From Candidatus Scatousia excrementigallinarum (lineage in GTDB: Bacteria > Cyanobacteriota > Vampirovibrionia > Gastranaerophilales > Gastranaerophilaceae): a stretch of 42,809 nucleotides of DNA. The DNA lies in contig DVIU01000281.1 of NCBI GenBank assembly GCA_018711035.1, positions 1 to 42,809 of the forward strand, read 5' to 3'. Shown in pieces: positions 31,413 to 39,135 of the stretch (within the stretch, counting starts at the first letter, position 1; every line of letters begins with the position of its first letter). Both the position numbers and the translations under genes were made by a program. Under the pieces are notes generated by a model, which saw only the letters and a list, made by a program, of their open reading frames with translations, was not told where the DNA came from and searched no databases.

Positions 31413-31934
31413 ATGAAAAAATTTATTATTACTTTGTTGTCATTATTATTTTTTTGTGTTCCTGCTATGGCAGAATACAAGCCTATTCCTGAAAATTTGA
31501 GCAAACAATACAAAACCGAAATGGAACAGATTATTGACGAAAAATATCCAATAGTTATTAAAAAAATTGACAATGAAGTTAAAGATGCAAAAAGAATAAG
31601 AGATAAAATTTTAGAAATTGGTTTTAATATAGAAGATTATATAACTTTATCTCTTATTCCTGAAACTTGTATTCCGTCTTCTGATTTAGATTTGTATGGC
31701 AAAATGTTAAAAGTTACAAAAGAAAAATATTTGAATGAAACATATACACCTATTGGAACTGATAGTGTAAACCCCATTGATGACATTCTATCTCCATATT
31801 TCATAGATAATAAGGTTAACAGGAGCAAACTAACAAAGATTTTACTTTATGAAAATAAACAAATTAAGGTTGTAGAAGAGTATATTAAACAAGTTGAAAA
31901 ATTACGTCCAACTAGTAATCAAAATATTTATTAG
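31413..31934 (+). CDS. Secreted unknown protein of module 1
   Basis: 173 aa. Signal peptide about 1-20 (IITLLSLLFFCVPAMA). The mature part is charged and helical (KQYKTEMEQIIDEKYPIVIKKIDNEVKDAKRIRDKILEI...), with one disulphide possible at most. Unrecognised. AGGATAATT precedes the ATG. It is convergent with the M23 fusion gene and overlaps it by 23 bp at the 3' ends. Its place beside a peptidoglycan hydrolase suggests a periplasmic inhibitor or immunity-like partner, but this is only context. It is AT-rich compared with the chromosomal genes. Confidence 0.8.
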   Translation: MKKFIITLLSLLFFCVPAMAEYKPIPENLSKQYKTEMEQIIDEKYPIVIKKIDNEVKDAKRIRDKILEIGFNIEDYITLSLIPETCIPSSDLDLYGKMLKVTKEKYLNETYTPIGTDSVNPIDDILSPYFIDNKVNRSKLTKILLYENKQIKVVEEYIKQVEKLRPTSNQNIY

Positions 31935-32877
31935 GATTTACAGGCGTTCCTTTATAAATTCCTTCTCTTATTGTAATGTGTAAATGAGGACCCTGTGAAT
32001 GACCAGTATTTCCGGATTTTGCAATTATTTGCCCCTGTTTAATTTGCTCTCCTGCATGTACATTCCAAGATGATAAATGCCCGTATTCACTGGTTACAAT
32101 TTTTCCATTTATTTTATGGGTAATTATAACATATTGGCCATATCCTTTAGGATCATTCGCACCTGCATAGTAAACAGTTCCATCTGCAACAGCTTTTATT
32201 GGGGTGCCAACAGGTACTGCAATATCAATCCCATTATGGACATGTGTGCTTCTTTGTTCCCCATATTGTCCAACGATTGGCCCATTGCAAGGTTTTATCC
32301 ATCTTTGCGGCTGTGAAGGATTTTTAGGTGCTGGATTCGGTTGTGGTGATTTAGATGTAGGTTGAGATGTGGGATTTTTAGGAGGAATTTTATTAGTATT
32401 ATAATTTTCTTCTGTCATTGTTCCTGAATCATCGTTGGAACTTGTTTCTTCTACAATTTCAACCGTACATTTGCAATTCGGGTGAGGTCTTTCCGGAACT
32501 TCATCGTAAAAGTCAAATTCTGTGCCATCTAAAGATTTGCATACATCACATGTATTTTCACTATTTTCGGCGTGCCAAATATATTTATTATAGCTAATGC
32601 CGCCTTTCAAAACGGTAGTTTCAAGATTATCTTTTTCTTCCTGAGCATCTTGGTCATAATTATTTTCGTTCAGTTTATTATATCGTTGCATTGATTTTGC
32701 AATATTTTGTAAATCAGTAAATTTTTTCAAAATTTTAATTTTATCTTTCTGATTAAAAACAGGATTTGAATGATTTTTTAATAAATTCTCTTGAGATTTA
32801 GATATCTCATTTAGTGCTATCTCTAATTGTCTGTTATTTTTCAATGCTTGTAAGATTTTTTCTTTTAATTTTGCCAT
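31912..32877 (-). CDS. Phage minor-head-like domain fused to M23 peptidase
   Basis: 321 aa. Residues 1-90 are helical and charged. At 100-137, IWH...CDVC (C110, C113) and HPNCKC (H132, C135, C137) match the C-terminal motif of phage Mu F/SPP1 gp7-like minor head proteins. A Pro-rich linker covers 165-192. The last 125 residues are an M23 (LytM) endopeptidase: HNGIDIAVPVG (H214, D218) and GPHLHI (H298, H300) give the zinc ligands. There is no signal peptide. AAGGAAGGA precedes the ATG. M23 enzymes cut peptidoglycan cross-links; fusion to a head-like domain is unusual for a free-standing gene. The same head-like domain recurs at 34270. Confidence 0.85.
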   Translation of the reverse strand: MAKLKEKILQALKNNRQLEIALNEISKSQENLLKNHSNPVFNQKDKIKILKKFTDLQNIAKSMQRYNKLNENNYDQDAQEEKDNLETTVLKGGISYNKYIWHAENSENTCDVCKSLDGTEFDFYDEVPERPHPNCKCTVEIVEETSSNDDSGTMTEENYNTNKIPPKNPTSQPTSKSPQPNPAPKNPSQPQRWIKPCNGPIVGQYGEQRSTHVHNGIDIAVPVGTPIKAVADGTVYYAGANDPKGYGQYVIITHKINGKIVTSEYGHLSSWNVHAGEQIKQGQIIAKSGNTGHSQGPHLHITIREGIYKGTPVNPNKYFDY

Positions 32878-32937
32878 TTATATTCCTTCCTTTTTGTTGT
32901 AGCGCAATATGTGTATTAAATTTTTTAGTCGGCTGCT

Positions 32938-33108
32938 GTAAATCTTTAAAACATTTTTATTATAACGATTATTTGAATTGTTTGCTAGACAGTGTTTTCA
33001 TCTACCTTTTAATAGTAGTTGACATAAAAGTCCATACAGCGACATGTTTTAAGACAAATTTAACTAATAAAAATAATAAAATTTACAAAATTTTTGTAAA
33101 AATTTTGT
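32938..33108. repeat. Conserved block A, module 1
   Basis: About 170 bp, matched by 34616-34784. On the minus strand it supplies a conserved promoter (CTAGCAA ... TATAAT) for the head-like gene. It ends in an 11-bp inverted repeat (ACAAAATTTTT/AAAAATTTTGT, 33085-33108). The 620-bp stretch 32878-33500 holds only repeats, no gene. Confidence 0.8.
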
Positions 33109-33148
33109 TTAACATATGATGTGTTAGATTGATACAAACATCACCAGA

Positions 33149-33265
33149 AATACTTGATATTACTACAACATAGAGTAATATTGTGAATAGGATAAAATAC
33201 TACATAATGGAAAAATTTTGGACATTGTTTCGACTTCTTGTTCGCTCCACCATTAAAATTGAGAA
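33149..33265. repeat. Conserved block B with attachment-like repeat 2
   Basis: Matches 35266-35376. Its right end (33215-33265) is a copy of the tmRNA 3' end (TTTTGGACA..., TTCGACT..., CTCCACCATTAAAATT). 33229-33260 is identical to 35345-35376 (32 bp). Confidence 0.85.
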
Positions 33266-33274
33266 ACCTTTTAT

Positions 33275-33411
33275 GTCCGTGTTTTCAATAGCGTTTTCCC
33301 CGTACTGTGCGGGCTTTCGCTGATTTAAGAGAATTTATTTGATACAATTTTTAGAGAATTTTATCACTCTTGCACCAAAATTCTCTTTCCGCAAATAAAA
33401 AGAGTCCTTTG
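33275..33411. repeat. Left-end element C, module 2
   Basis: Second copy of 31143-31279, with the same hairpins (the first has one G-U change in the stem). Confidence 0.85.
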
Positions 33412-33500
33412 GATAATCCAGTCATACTGAAGATTTAAAGTGTTTTAGACATTTGTTCGATTTTGACTTACTCTGGCGAATGGGTCATACAAAAAATTGC

Positions 33501-34253
33501 CTATCTTTCTTCAACACGTATAACTTTATATTGTATATTATTTTGTATTAAATATTCTCCCCATTGAATTTGCTCGGGTTTTAAGGTTTCGTTTTTACGT
33601 TTAACTTCAACAAAAATCATTTCTTCATTATTCCATACAATGTAATCAGGTGTGCCAATAGGATTTCTATCATTAATTCCTAATATATGTTTTATAACCT
33701 TACAAAAAGTTTTATTATCAATTTTTGTCAAAAATTCCTGAACAATAGGTGATTTATAATATTCTGTCGGATTTTTATAACCTTCAATTTCCCACTCATC
33801 CAGCCAACGAATATATGAACCTTGTTCATGTTTTGCAATTTGGTTATTTATAAATTGCTGAATATTCGATTTTTTTACTTCTTTTAATTTTTTATCTAGT
33901 TCGCCTGTTGAAACATCAGATTTTTCAACATCAAAGAATTTATTTTCAGATTTTGCAGCTAAAGTTTGAGGATAGAGTTCATCAAGAAAAACTAGTACAA
34001 ATATTCCTTTCCAGAATGAATATTCTGCACGCATAACCTGAAAACCATCATTTTTATAATATTCTCTAACAACCTGTTCTGTTGAACATTTATTACCGTT
34101 AGAACAATAAAAAAAGTTTTTTCCAGGTTCACCTGTTTTTTGAGCACTAATAGTTATTGTTTTATTTTCAATAACATCAGGCAAAAGTTGCTTGGCGTCT
34201 GTAAGTATTGGGAAACAAATTACAATTAAAATTAAGAAGAAAAACTTTTGCAT
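33501..34253 (-). CDS. Secreted VRR-NUC-like nuclease of module 2
   Basis: 250 aa. Signal peptide about 1-20 (FFFLILIVICFPILTDA). The C-terminal part (about 195-235) has GTPDYIVWNNEEMIFVEVKRKNETLKPEQIQW, the core of a VRR-NUC endonuclease (PD...ExK...Q). The N-terminal half is unrecognised. A secreted DNase-type enzyme beside a head-like gene suggests an effector. A minus-strand TATAAT (34260-34265) lies 6 nt before the ATG with TTGATT 18 bp further up; no ribosome site, so the start is probably leaderless. It follows the head-like gene by 16 bp. No immunity gene is recognised. Confidence 0.8.
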   Translation of the reverse strand: MQKFFFLILIVICFPILTDAKQLLPDVIENKTITISAQKTGEPGKNFFYCSNGNKCSTEQVVREYYKNDGFQVMRAEYSFWKGIFVLVFLDELYPQTLAAKSENKFFDVEKSDVSTGELDKKLKEVKKSNIQQFINNQIAKHEQGSYIRWLDEWEIEGYKNPTEYYKSPIVQEFLTKIDNKTFCKVIKHILGINDRNPIGTPDYIVWNNEEMIFVEVKRKNETLKPEQIQWGEYLIQNNIQYKVIRVEER

Positions 34254-34269
34254 AAAGTCATTATATCAG

Positions 34270-34602
34270 CTAAACAGTTTTTAAATCAATTTCTTCTATA
34301 TAGCATCTGCAATTAGGATGTAAATCATCGGGAATATCTTCCATATTTTCAAAAATTTTTCCTTCCATAGATTCACAATTATCGCAGACTCTCCCATCCC
34401 CTATTGTATGCCAAATAAAAATCTTACCTTGATTTTCATAAGCAAGTTCAATATTAGATGGAATACCAATTTTGTTCATTTGAGCATGAATCCTTTTTTC
34501 ATACTTTTCAAACTCATCAGCTGACATGTTTGCAATTTTTTCACGAGTGAAAATCTGTTGAACACCTTGCGATGTATTCATAAATTTTAAATATCTCGAC
34601 AT
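34270..34602 (-). CDS. Stand-alone phage minor-head-like domain protein
   Basis: 110 aa. WH...CDNC (C73, C76) and HPNCRC (H95, C98, C100) repeat the motif seen in the module 1 fusion (IWH, CxxC, HPNCxC), in a protein otherwise short and helical (MSADEFEKYEKRIHAQMNKIGIP). The Cys/His set may bind zinc. In phages this domain belongs to minor head proteins; here there are no other head genes. AAGGAGG precedes the ATG. It reads directly toward the VRR-NUC gene. Confidence 0.8.
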   Translation of the reverse strand: MSRYLKFMNTSQGVQQIFTREKIANMSADEFEKYEKRIHAQMNKIGIPSNIELAYENQGKIFIWHTIGDGRVCDNCESMEGKIFENMEDIPDDLHPNCRCYIEEIDLKTV

Positions 34603-34615
34603 AAAGCCTCCTTGT

Positions 34616-34784
34616 GTAAATCTTAAACACTTGCATTATAAATAATATTCAAATTATTCGCTAGTCAGTATTTTCATCTACCCTTTAATGGTAGTTAGCA
34701 TGTAAATGCATATGGCGACAGGTTTTAAAGCAAATTTAATAAATAAAAATAACAAAATTTGCAAAAATATTGTAAAAATTTTGT
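34616..34784. repeat. Conserved block A, module 2
   Basis: Second copy of 32938-33108, including the promoter-like CTAGCGAATAAT...TATAAT on the minus strand. The rest of 34603-34906 shows no other feature. Confidence 0.8.
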
Positions 34785-34906
34785 AGTATATGCCTCGGCT
34801 AATTTGGTATTAGTAAGACTTTCGTTTTCTGGAGAAAGTGGATGTTACAAACTTATGTGCACTAATAAAGATTATAAAAATATAGAACCTATCTATTCTT
34901 AAATAA

Positions 34907-35038
34907 TTGTTTTGTGAGTGGTTTTTATTTTATAACGGTTCATCAGAATATATTTTAGTTGCACAATCGGAAAATAGAGAGCTTAAAATATTAAATGAAA
35001 ATTTGTATAATGAATTTATAAAGGATTTTTCATTATGA
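34907..35038 (+). pseudogene. Remnant reading frame overlapping the 54-aa gene
   Basis: Open from 34907 to TGA at 35036-35038 with a protein-like tail (NGSSEYILVAQSENRELKIL...NEFIKDFSL). There are stops upstream in the same frame at 34904 and 34883, and no start codon with a ribosome site. Its stop overlaps the next ATG (ATGA), as in a coupled gene pair. It looks like the 3' end of a decayed gene. Confidence 0.45.
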
Positions 35039-35199
35039 CTAAAATGACAGAAAAATTATTAAAAATAGGGAATAGAGCAATTAAAAAAGCTCAAGAAAAT
35101 AATCGTAAAAAAGGAATTTCCAATGTTTATAGTATAAATGGAAAAATTGTATTTCAATTACCTAATGGCGATATTACAACCCAATATAATTTTTCATAG
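35035..35199 (+). CDS. Small 54-aa protein
   Basis: MTKMTEKLLKIGNRAIKK..., then GISNVYSINGKIVFQLPNGDITTQYNFS. It is a basic helix followed by a beta hairpin with a VYSINGKIVFQLPNGDI pattern that I recall from small conserved proteins of gut bacteria, without a known role. AAGGA is 10 nt before the ATG. The coupled upstream remnant suggests it was the second gene of a pair, perhaps the antitoxin-like member. No function is claimed. Confidence 0.65.
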   Translation: MTKMTEKLLKIGNRAIKKAQENNRKKGISNVYSINGKIVFQLPNGDITTQYNFS

Positions 35200-35265
35200 A
35201 ATAGTTTTGTAATAGAGATTTTAAATCCATAAATTTAAGTGTGTCTGAATGATAACTTTATCCTC

Positions 35266-35384
35266 AAAAAACTTGATATTACTATAATATAGAGCAATAC
35301 TATAAATAGGATAAAATACATAATGGGAAAATCTTGGACATTATTTCGACTTCTTGTTCGCTCCACCATTAAAATTTAGAGGCT
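35266..35384. repeat. Conserved block B with attachment-like repeat 3
   Basis: Second copy of 33149-33260, ending in a tmRNA 3' end copy (35331-35384) whose last 24 bp equal those of the native site. Beyond it, 35385-35597 shows no gene. Confidence 0.85.
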
Positions 35385-35597
35385 TTGTATAGTCTCTTTT
35401 TTAATCCGGATTTTTGTAATTTGGCACGATTATTTTGGGTAATTGGCATAGTGAGTTCGTTTGATGGGGCGGAAGTAATCAAACCATGTGTAAGTCAAAA
35501 TGGTCTAAAACGAACATTTGGCGGACTAATTGTTTAAGAATCCGTGCGAAATAGTGCACCCTACATACCGCCAAATTTTTGTAACAATTGCAATAGT

Positions 35598-35626
35598 TTG
35601 ACAAAAAAAATTTTTAGAGTTATTCT
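35598..35626 (+). promoter_or_regulatory. Promoter of the 132-aa gene
   Basis: -35 TTGACA (35598-35603), 17 bp, -10 TATTCT (35621-35626). A second TATAAT at 35631-35636 has no good -35. Confidence 0.6.
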
Positions 35627-35649
35627 ATCATATAATACAAAAGAAAAGT

Positions 35650-36048
35650 ATGAAATCTATGATTACATTAAACAATTCCCAAATCAACACTTCAAACCGC
35701 AACAATGTAAGTTTTCAGGCACTAAAACTTCAGCCCAAACAATGGCCGGAAAATGTTTTAAATTCTGTACTTGAATCAAAAACAATTCAAAATATTATTA
35801 GAAATGACGCTAAAAATGGTAAAGATACAACCATGGTTCTTAATTATGATCAGAAACCTTTTCGTTCTTATGTGATTGCAGAACTTAATATAAATAACTC
35901 ACTTAAGCTTTCTGGCTCAGCGAGTACTTACGGTGCTGATGTATCGGAAGCTTTAGCCAATACAATTAGAAAACTTGATTATAAAGGTAATTTAGCTGAA
36001 AATTTAGAAAAAATTAAAAAAATAGCCGGAGCAATAATTTATGAATAG
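35650..36048 (+). CDS. Unknown small protein with an N-terminal SFQA motif
   Basis: 132 aa, unrecognised. The polar N-terminus (MKSMITLNNSQINTSNRN) ends in NVSFQALK, similar to NVSFGE in the 401-aa protein and IKFSG in the L,D-transpeptidase. The rest (KTIQNIIRNDAKNGKDTTMVLNYDQKPFRSYVIAELNINNSLKLSGSASTYGADVSEALANTIRKLD...) looks like one mixed alpha/beta domain. No signal peptide. The ribosome site is weak (AAAGAAAAG). It lies outside the island's right att. Confidence 0.7.
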   Translation: MKSMITLNNSQINTSNRNNVSFQALKLQPKQWPENVLNSVLESKTIQNIIRNDAKNGKDTTMVLNYDQKPFRSYVIAELNINNSLKLSGSASTYGADVSEALANTIRKLDYKGNLAENLEKIKKIAGAIIYE

Positions 36049-36167
36049 AAACCTAAAATTTTTTTAATGAATTAATAATATAGTGTTATTAAGTCTGTAG
36101 TTCGTAAGGTGCAATTTTTTGCACCCTATGTATCCAAACTCTTTGTTAAAAATAATCAAACCGGCTG

Positions 36168-36242
36168 TTCTTTTATAAATTCCCGCACTGTGCGGGCTTT
36201 CGTTGATTTTAGAGATTTCGTTTTCTGTAAATAAAAAGATTT
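36168..36242. repeat. Partial third copy of element C
   Basis: CCCGCAC-T-GTGCGGG (36182-36196) followed by CTTTCG and a shortened version of the rest of element C, ending in GTAAATAAAAAG. Lies 800 bp beyond the last att-like repeat. Confidence 0.7.
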
Positions 36243-36265
36243 ATATACTGCATTTCATTTAGTTC

Positions 36266-36296
36266 TTGACTGAGAGCTGCTATCAGGTAATATAAT
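36266..36296 (+). promoter_or_regulatory. Promoter of the acyltransferase gene
   Basis: -35 TTGACT (36266-36271) and -10 TATAAT (36291-36296), spacer 19 bp; a TAATAT two bases earlier would give a better spacer. Confidence 0.55.
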
Positions 36297-36316
36297 TTTA
36301 AAAAAAGGAGGTATTT

Positions 36317-37015
36317 ATGACTAACAAAATTATATTGCAGCTTGCTGACGGCAGTGAAATAACTAAGGAGAAAGTCCCTTTTATTCACTTAACAGGGAAA
36401 GATAATACTGTAAGAATTAAAGTGGATGATTTGGAGAATTTTGAGAAACAAAAAGGTTTACTGATTGCAATTTATGGAGAAAATAATAACGTTAATATTG
36501 GAAAGGTATTCTATCCTGTCAATGATACTATAGGGCTTACAGGACTTACTATTAACATAGGGAACCCTCCTGAGGATACATTAGAACCGGGAGTTACACG
36601 TTATGCCAATAACTGTAAAATTGATATCGGTGATAATATTATTTTCTGCGGCGCAAGATTATTTTTGCAAGATGATGATTCTTCAATTTCTATTGGTGAT
36701 GAGTGTATGTTTTCATGGGGTATTGATGTCTGGTGTACAGATGTTCATACCATTACAGATATGAACGGAAATCCTCTGAATTTCGGCAAAAGTATAGAAA
36801 TTGGCAGGCATGTATGGGTTGGTAAAGATGTTAAAATCGGTAAGAATACGAAAATTTCCGATGATAGTATTGTAGGCTGGGCCAGCGTTGTTACTAAAAA
36901 ATTTGACGATAAAAACATAATTATTGCCGGTAATCCTGCAAAAATTGTTAAAAAAGATATAAACTGGAATTTCCGTGATTTACAAAACTACCAAATTTAT
37001 AGAAAAAACAATTAA
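36317..37015 (+). CDS. Hexapeptide-repeat (left-handed beta-helix) acyltransferase
   Basis: 232 aa. From about 110 the isoleucine-rich hexapeptides appear (CKIDIGDNIIFCGARLFLQDDDSSISIGDECMFSWGIDVWCTDVHTI), then IEIGRHVWVGKDVKIGKNTKISDDSIVGWASVVTKKF and the closing AGNPAKIVKKD, typical of CatB/WbbJ-like O-acetyltransferases, which form trimers and use acetyl-CoA. The His of DVHTI is the likely catalytic residue. The N-terminal 100 residues are more divergent. AAAGGAGG precedes the ATG. A target on surface glycan or a small molecule cannot be chosen. It overlaps the convergent MFS gene by 4 bp. Confidence 0.9.
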   Translation: MTNKIILQLADGSEITKEKVPFIHLTGKDNTVRIKVDDLENFEKQKGLLIAIYGENNNVNIGKVFYPVNDTIGLTGLTINIGNPPEDTLEPGVTRYANNCKIDIGDNIIFCGARLFLQDDDSSISIGDECMFSWGIDVWCTDVHTITDMNGNPLNFGKSIEIGRHVWVGKDVKIGKNTKISDDSIVGWASVVTKKFDDKNIIIAGNPAKIVKKDINWNFRDLQNYQIYRKNN

Positions 37016-38172
37016 ATCTTTTTATATTCGAATTTTTTGTAAAAATAAAATAATGTAACAAATCCTATAAAGGCAAAAATTGCTCCGGGCAGTGCAGTAA
37101 ATTCATAGCCTAATCCGTGTGAAACAGGTATTCCTCCAATATATGCACCCATTGCATTCCCGAGGTTAAATGATATTTGCGAACTTGATGCCCCGAGCAA
37201 TTCTCCGCCTTTTGAATTTTTTATCAGGAGCATTTGCTGAGGGGCCGATACTGCAAATAAACAACCGGTACAAATAATCATAAGTATAACGGAAATATAT
37301 GGATTTGAAGATAAAAAGAATATTAGCATTAATGCGCCGCAGGCTATTAGTTGTGTAGTACCAGCAACTAAGGAGGGGGAGAACTTATCTGACAGTTTAC
37401 CGCCGAGTAAATTCCCGATACACATTCCTGCACCTGCTAATATCATCAATAGTGAAACATATTTAGGCATAATTCCCGATACATTCACGAGTAATGGATT
37501 TATATAACTGTACCAGCAGAAAATTCCGCCGTTACCCATAATAACGGCAAGTATTAAAAGCCAGGGGGCCGGAGATTTAAATATTTTGAACTGTCCGCGA
37601 AACCCTGTATCAGGTAACGGCTTTACTGAAGGTATTAATTTTACAACCGAATATAAAACTAAAAATCCAAACAATCCGATTAGTAAAAAAGTAATTCTCC
37701 ATGAGAAATTGTGGCTTAAAAATGTACCGAATGGTATCCCCATCAGATTAGCAATTGTCATACCGGAAACCATTGTTGCAACAGCCTGATTTCCCTTTCC
37801 GTTATCGGCAAGTTTATCCGCAACGATTGCCCCGACTCCGAAAAATGCTCCGTGCGGCAGACCTGCTATGAATCTTAACGCACATAATACATAATAATTA
37901 TTTGCAAGTGCGGCCATAAGATTTGCTGCTGTAAAAATTGATACCAGAGTTAAAATAAGTGTTTTTAACGGTTTTGTCCTTCCGAAAATTACAAGTAAAA
38001 TTGAGCCGAATACAACTCCGAGTGCATAGAATGATATAAAGTTTCCTGCCTGAGGAATAGTTACCCCCATTGTTTTTGCGGTGTCAGGTAAAATTCCCAT
38101 CATTACAAATTCCGTCATTCCCAGACCAAATGTTCCGAGTGCTAAGGGTAAAAGACAAGTTGATTTTCTCAT
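37012..38172 (-). CDS. MFS transporter, AraJ/DHA1-like efflux
   Basis: 386 aa, about 12 membrane helices. The start LALGTFGLGMTEFVMMGILPDTAKTMGVTIPQAGNFISFYALGVVFG, the loop GRTKPLK, LRFIAGLPHGAFFGVGAIVADKL and MTIANLMGIPFGTFLSHNFSWRITFLLIG are characteristic of the AraJ/YdhP-type sugar or drug efflux group driven by the proton gradient. AAAGGA precedes the ATG. The exported compound is unknown. Convergent with the acyltransferase. Confidence 0.93.
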   Translation of the reverse strand: MRKSTCLLPLALGTFGLGMTEFVMMGILPDTAKTMGVTIPQAGNFISFYALGVVFGSILLVIFGRTKPLKTLILTLVSIFTAANLMAALANNYYVLCALRFIAGLPHGAFFGVGAIVADKLADNGKGNQAVATMVSGMTIANLMGIPFGTFLSHNFSWRITFLLIGLFGFLVLYSVVKLIPSVKPLPDTGFRGQFKIFKSPAPWLLILAVIMGNGGIFCWYSYINPLLVNVSGIMPKYVSLLMILAGAGMCIGNLLGGKLSDKFSPSLVAGTTQLIACGALMLIFFLSSNPYISVILMIICTGCLFAVSAPQQMLLIKNSKGGELLGASSSQISFNLGNAMGAYIGGIPVSHGLGYEFTALPGAIFAFIGFVTLFYFYKKFEYKKI

Positions 38173-38262
38173 TCGGCTATCCTTTATTTTATGGCTATAA
38201 TGAAATTATATAGCAAATATTTTTATTATGAGTTATGATATTATCAGGAATGGTAAAAAATT

Positions 38263-39069
38263 ATGAAATCCGTAAAAGAACTATCTATTGAATCAAAAAT
38301 TTTAAAAAGATTGGAAAATAACCCTAATTGTTTGAAACTGGTTAATTATCTGTTTGCAGACGAAGAATTGCAGGAAATGCAGGAATATGCAAATAACGTT
38401 TCAATCAAACGACTGGGATTTAATGACCATGGGCCTGTTCATATGAGACAGGTTGTCGGAAATGCCATTAAGATGCTGAATATTCTTCAGGAATCCGGTA
38501 TTAAAACTTCTCTGGAGACAGAAGAAATCGGAACATTCGAAGACAGTATGTGCGCTGTTATAATTGCAGGTTTAATGCACGATTTAGGTATGATGATAGG
38601 AAGGCAGGGGCATGAAGATATGTCTGCAATGCTTGCACAGCCATTAATTGACAGAACCCTTATGCATGTTTTCCCTGATAATCTTCATAAAAGAGTTGTG
38701 ATTAAATCTCTTGCAACAGAGGCTATAGTAGGTCATATGTCTTCGCGGAAAATTCATTCTATTGAAGCAGGTATTCTATTGATAGCAGACGGCTGCGATA
38801 TGACTAAAGGTCGTGCAAGAATCCCCTTATCTATAAATAAAACTCCAAAAATCGGAGATATCCATAAGTATTCAGCAAATGCCATTAACCGTATCGGAAT
38901 ACATCATGGCGAGAAAAAACCTATAAAAATTGAAATTGAAATGTCGAGTGACGTTGGATTTTTCCAGATTGAGGAAGTACTTTTGACCAAAATTAATGCA
39001 AGCCCTGCAAAAGAATATGTCGAACTGTACGCCGGGGTTACGGGTCAGGAACCTAAGTGCTATCTGTAA
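38263..39069 (+). CDS. HD-domain metal-dependent phosphohydrolase
   Basis: 268 aa. Metal ligands visible: H56 and H60 (NDHGPVHM), H106-D107 (AGLMHDLGMM), H around GRQGHED, and Asp in LLIADGCDMTKG, the H...HD...D pattern of the HD superfamily. The C-terminal 70 residues are a beta-rich domain (KIEIEMSSDVGFFQIEEVLLTKINASPAKEYVELYAGVTG). HD proteins hydrolyse nucleotides, cyclic dinucleotides or (p)ppGpp; the substrate here is not shown by the sequence. AGGAA precedes the ATG. Confidence 0.88.
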   Translation: MKSVKELSIESKILKRLENNPNCLKLVNYLFADEELQEMQEYANNVSIKRLGFNDHGPVHMRQVVGNAIKMLNILQESGIKTSLETEEIGTFEDSMCAVIIAGLMHDLGMMIGRQGHEDMSAMLAQPLIDRTLMHVFPDNLHKRVVIKSLATEAIVGHMSSRKIHSIEAGILLIADGCDMTKGRARIPLSINKTPKIGDIHKYSANAINRIGIHHGEKKPIKIEIEMSSDVGFFQIEEVLLTKINASPAKEYVELYAGVTGQEPKCYL

Positions 39070-39135
39070 AAAGACTAATGCGATAGAAAAAGCCTAAGCT
39101 ATCATAGGTATATTACAATCATGCGCTGTGTATTA

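Larger units (their letters stand above)
31120..35384. mobile_element. tmRNA-anchored island made of two modules
   Basis: Bounded by the tmRNA 3' end and its copy at 35331-35384, with a third copy at 33215-33265 in the middle. Unit lengths, measured between CCA ends, are 2133 and 2116 bp. Both units repeat the same terminal blocks (31143-31279 and 33275-33411; 32938-33108 and 34616-34784; 33149-33260 and 35266-35376) but carry different genes. No integrase or transposase is present, so the element is either non-autonomous or decayed. Confidence 0.75.

Noticed and set aside
33215-33265. Possible second tmRNA or tRNA gene (CTCCACCA end with TTCGACT)
   Set aside because: Only the 3' part of a T-arm is present; TTCGACTTCTTGTTCG does not form the stem and there is no matching 5' acceptor half. 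It is an attachment-type copy.
31413-35199. A complete prophage
   Set aside because: No integrase, terminase, portal, tail or lysis set; only a head-like motif and an M23 domain.
35331-35384. Possible tmRNA fragment gene
   Set aside because: Same as above: a 3'-end copy with a broken T-stem.
35544-35774. 76-aa frame
   Set aside because: Overlaps the 132-aa gene in another frame, has no good start context and poor composition.
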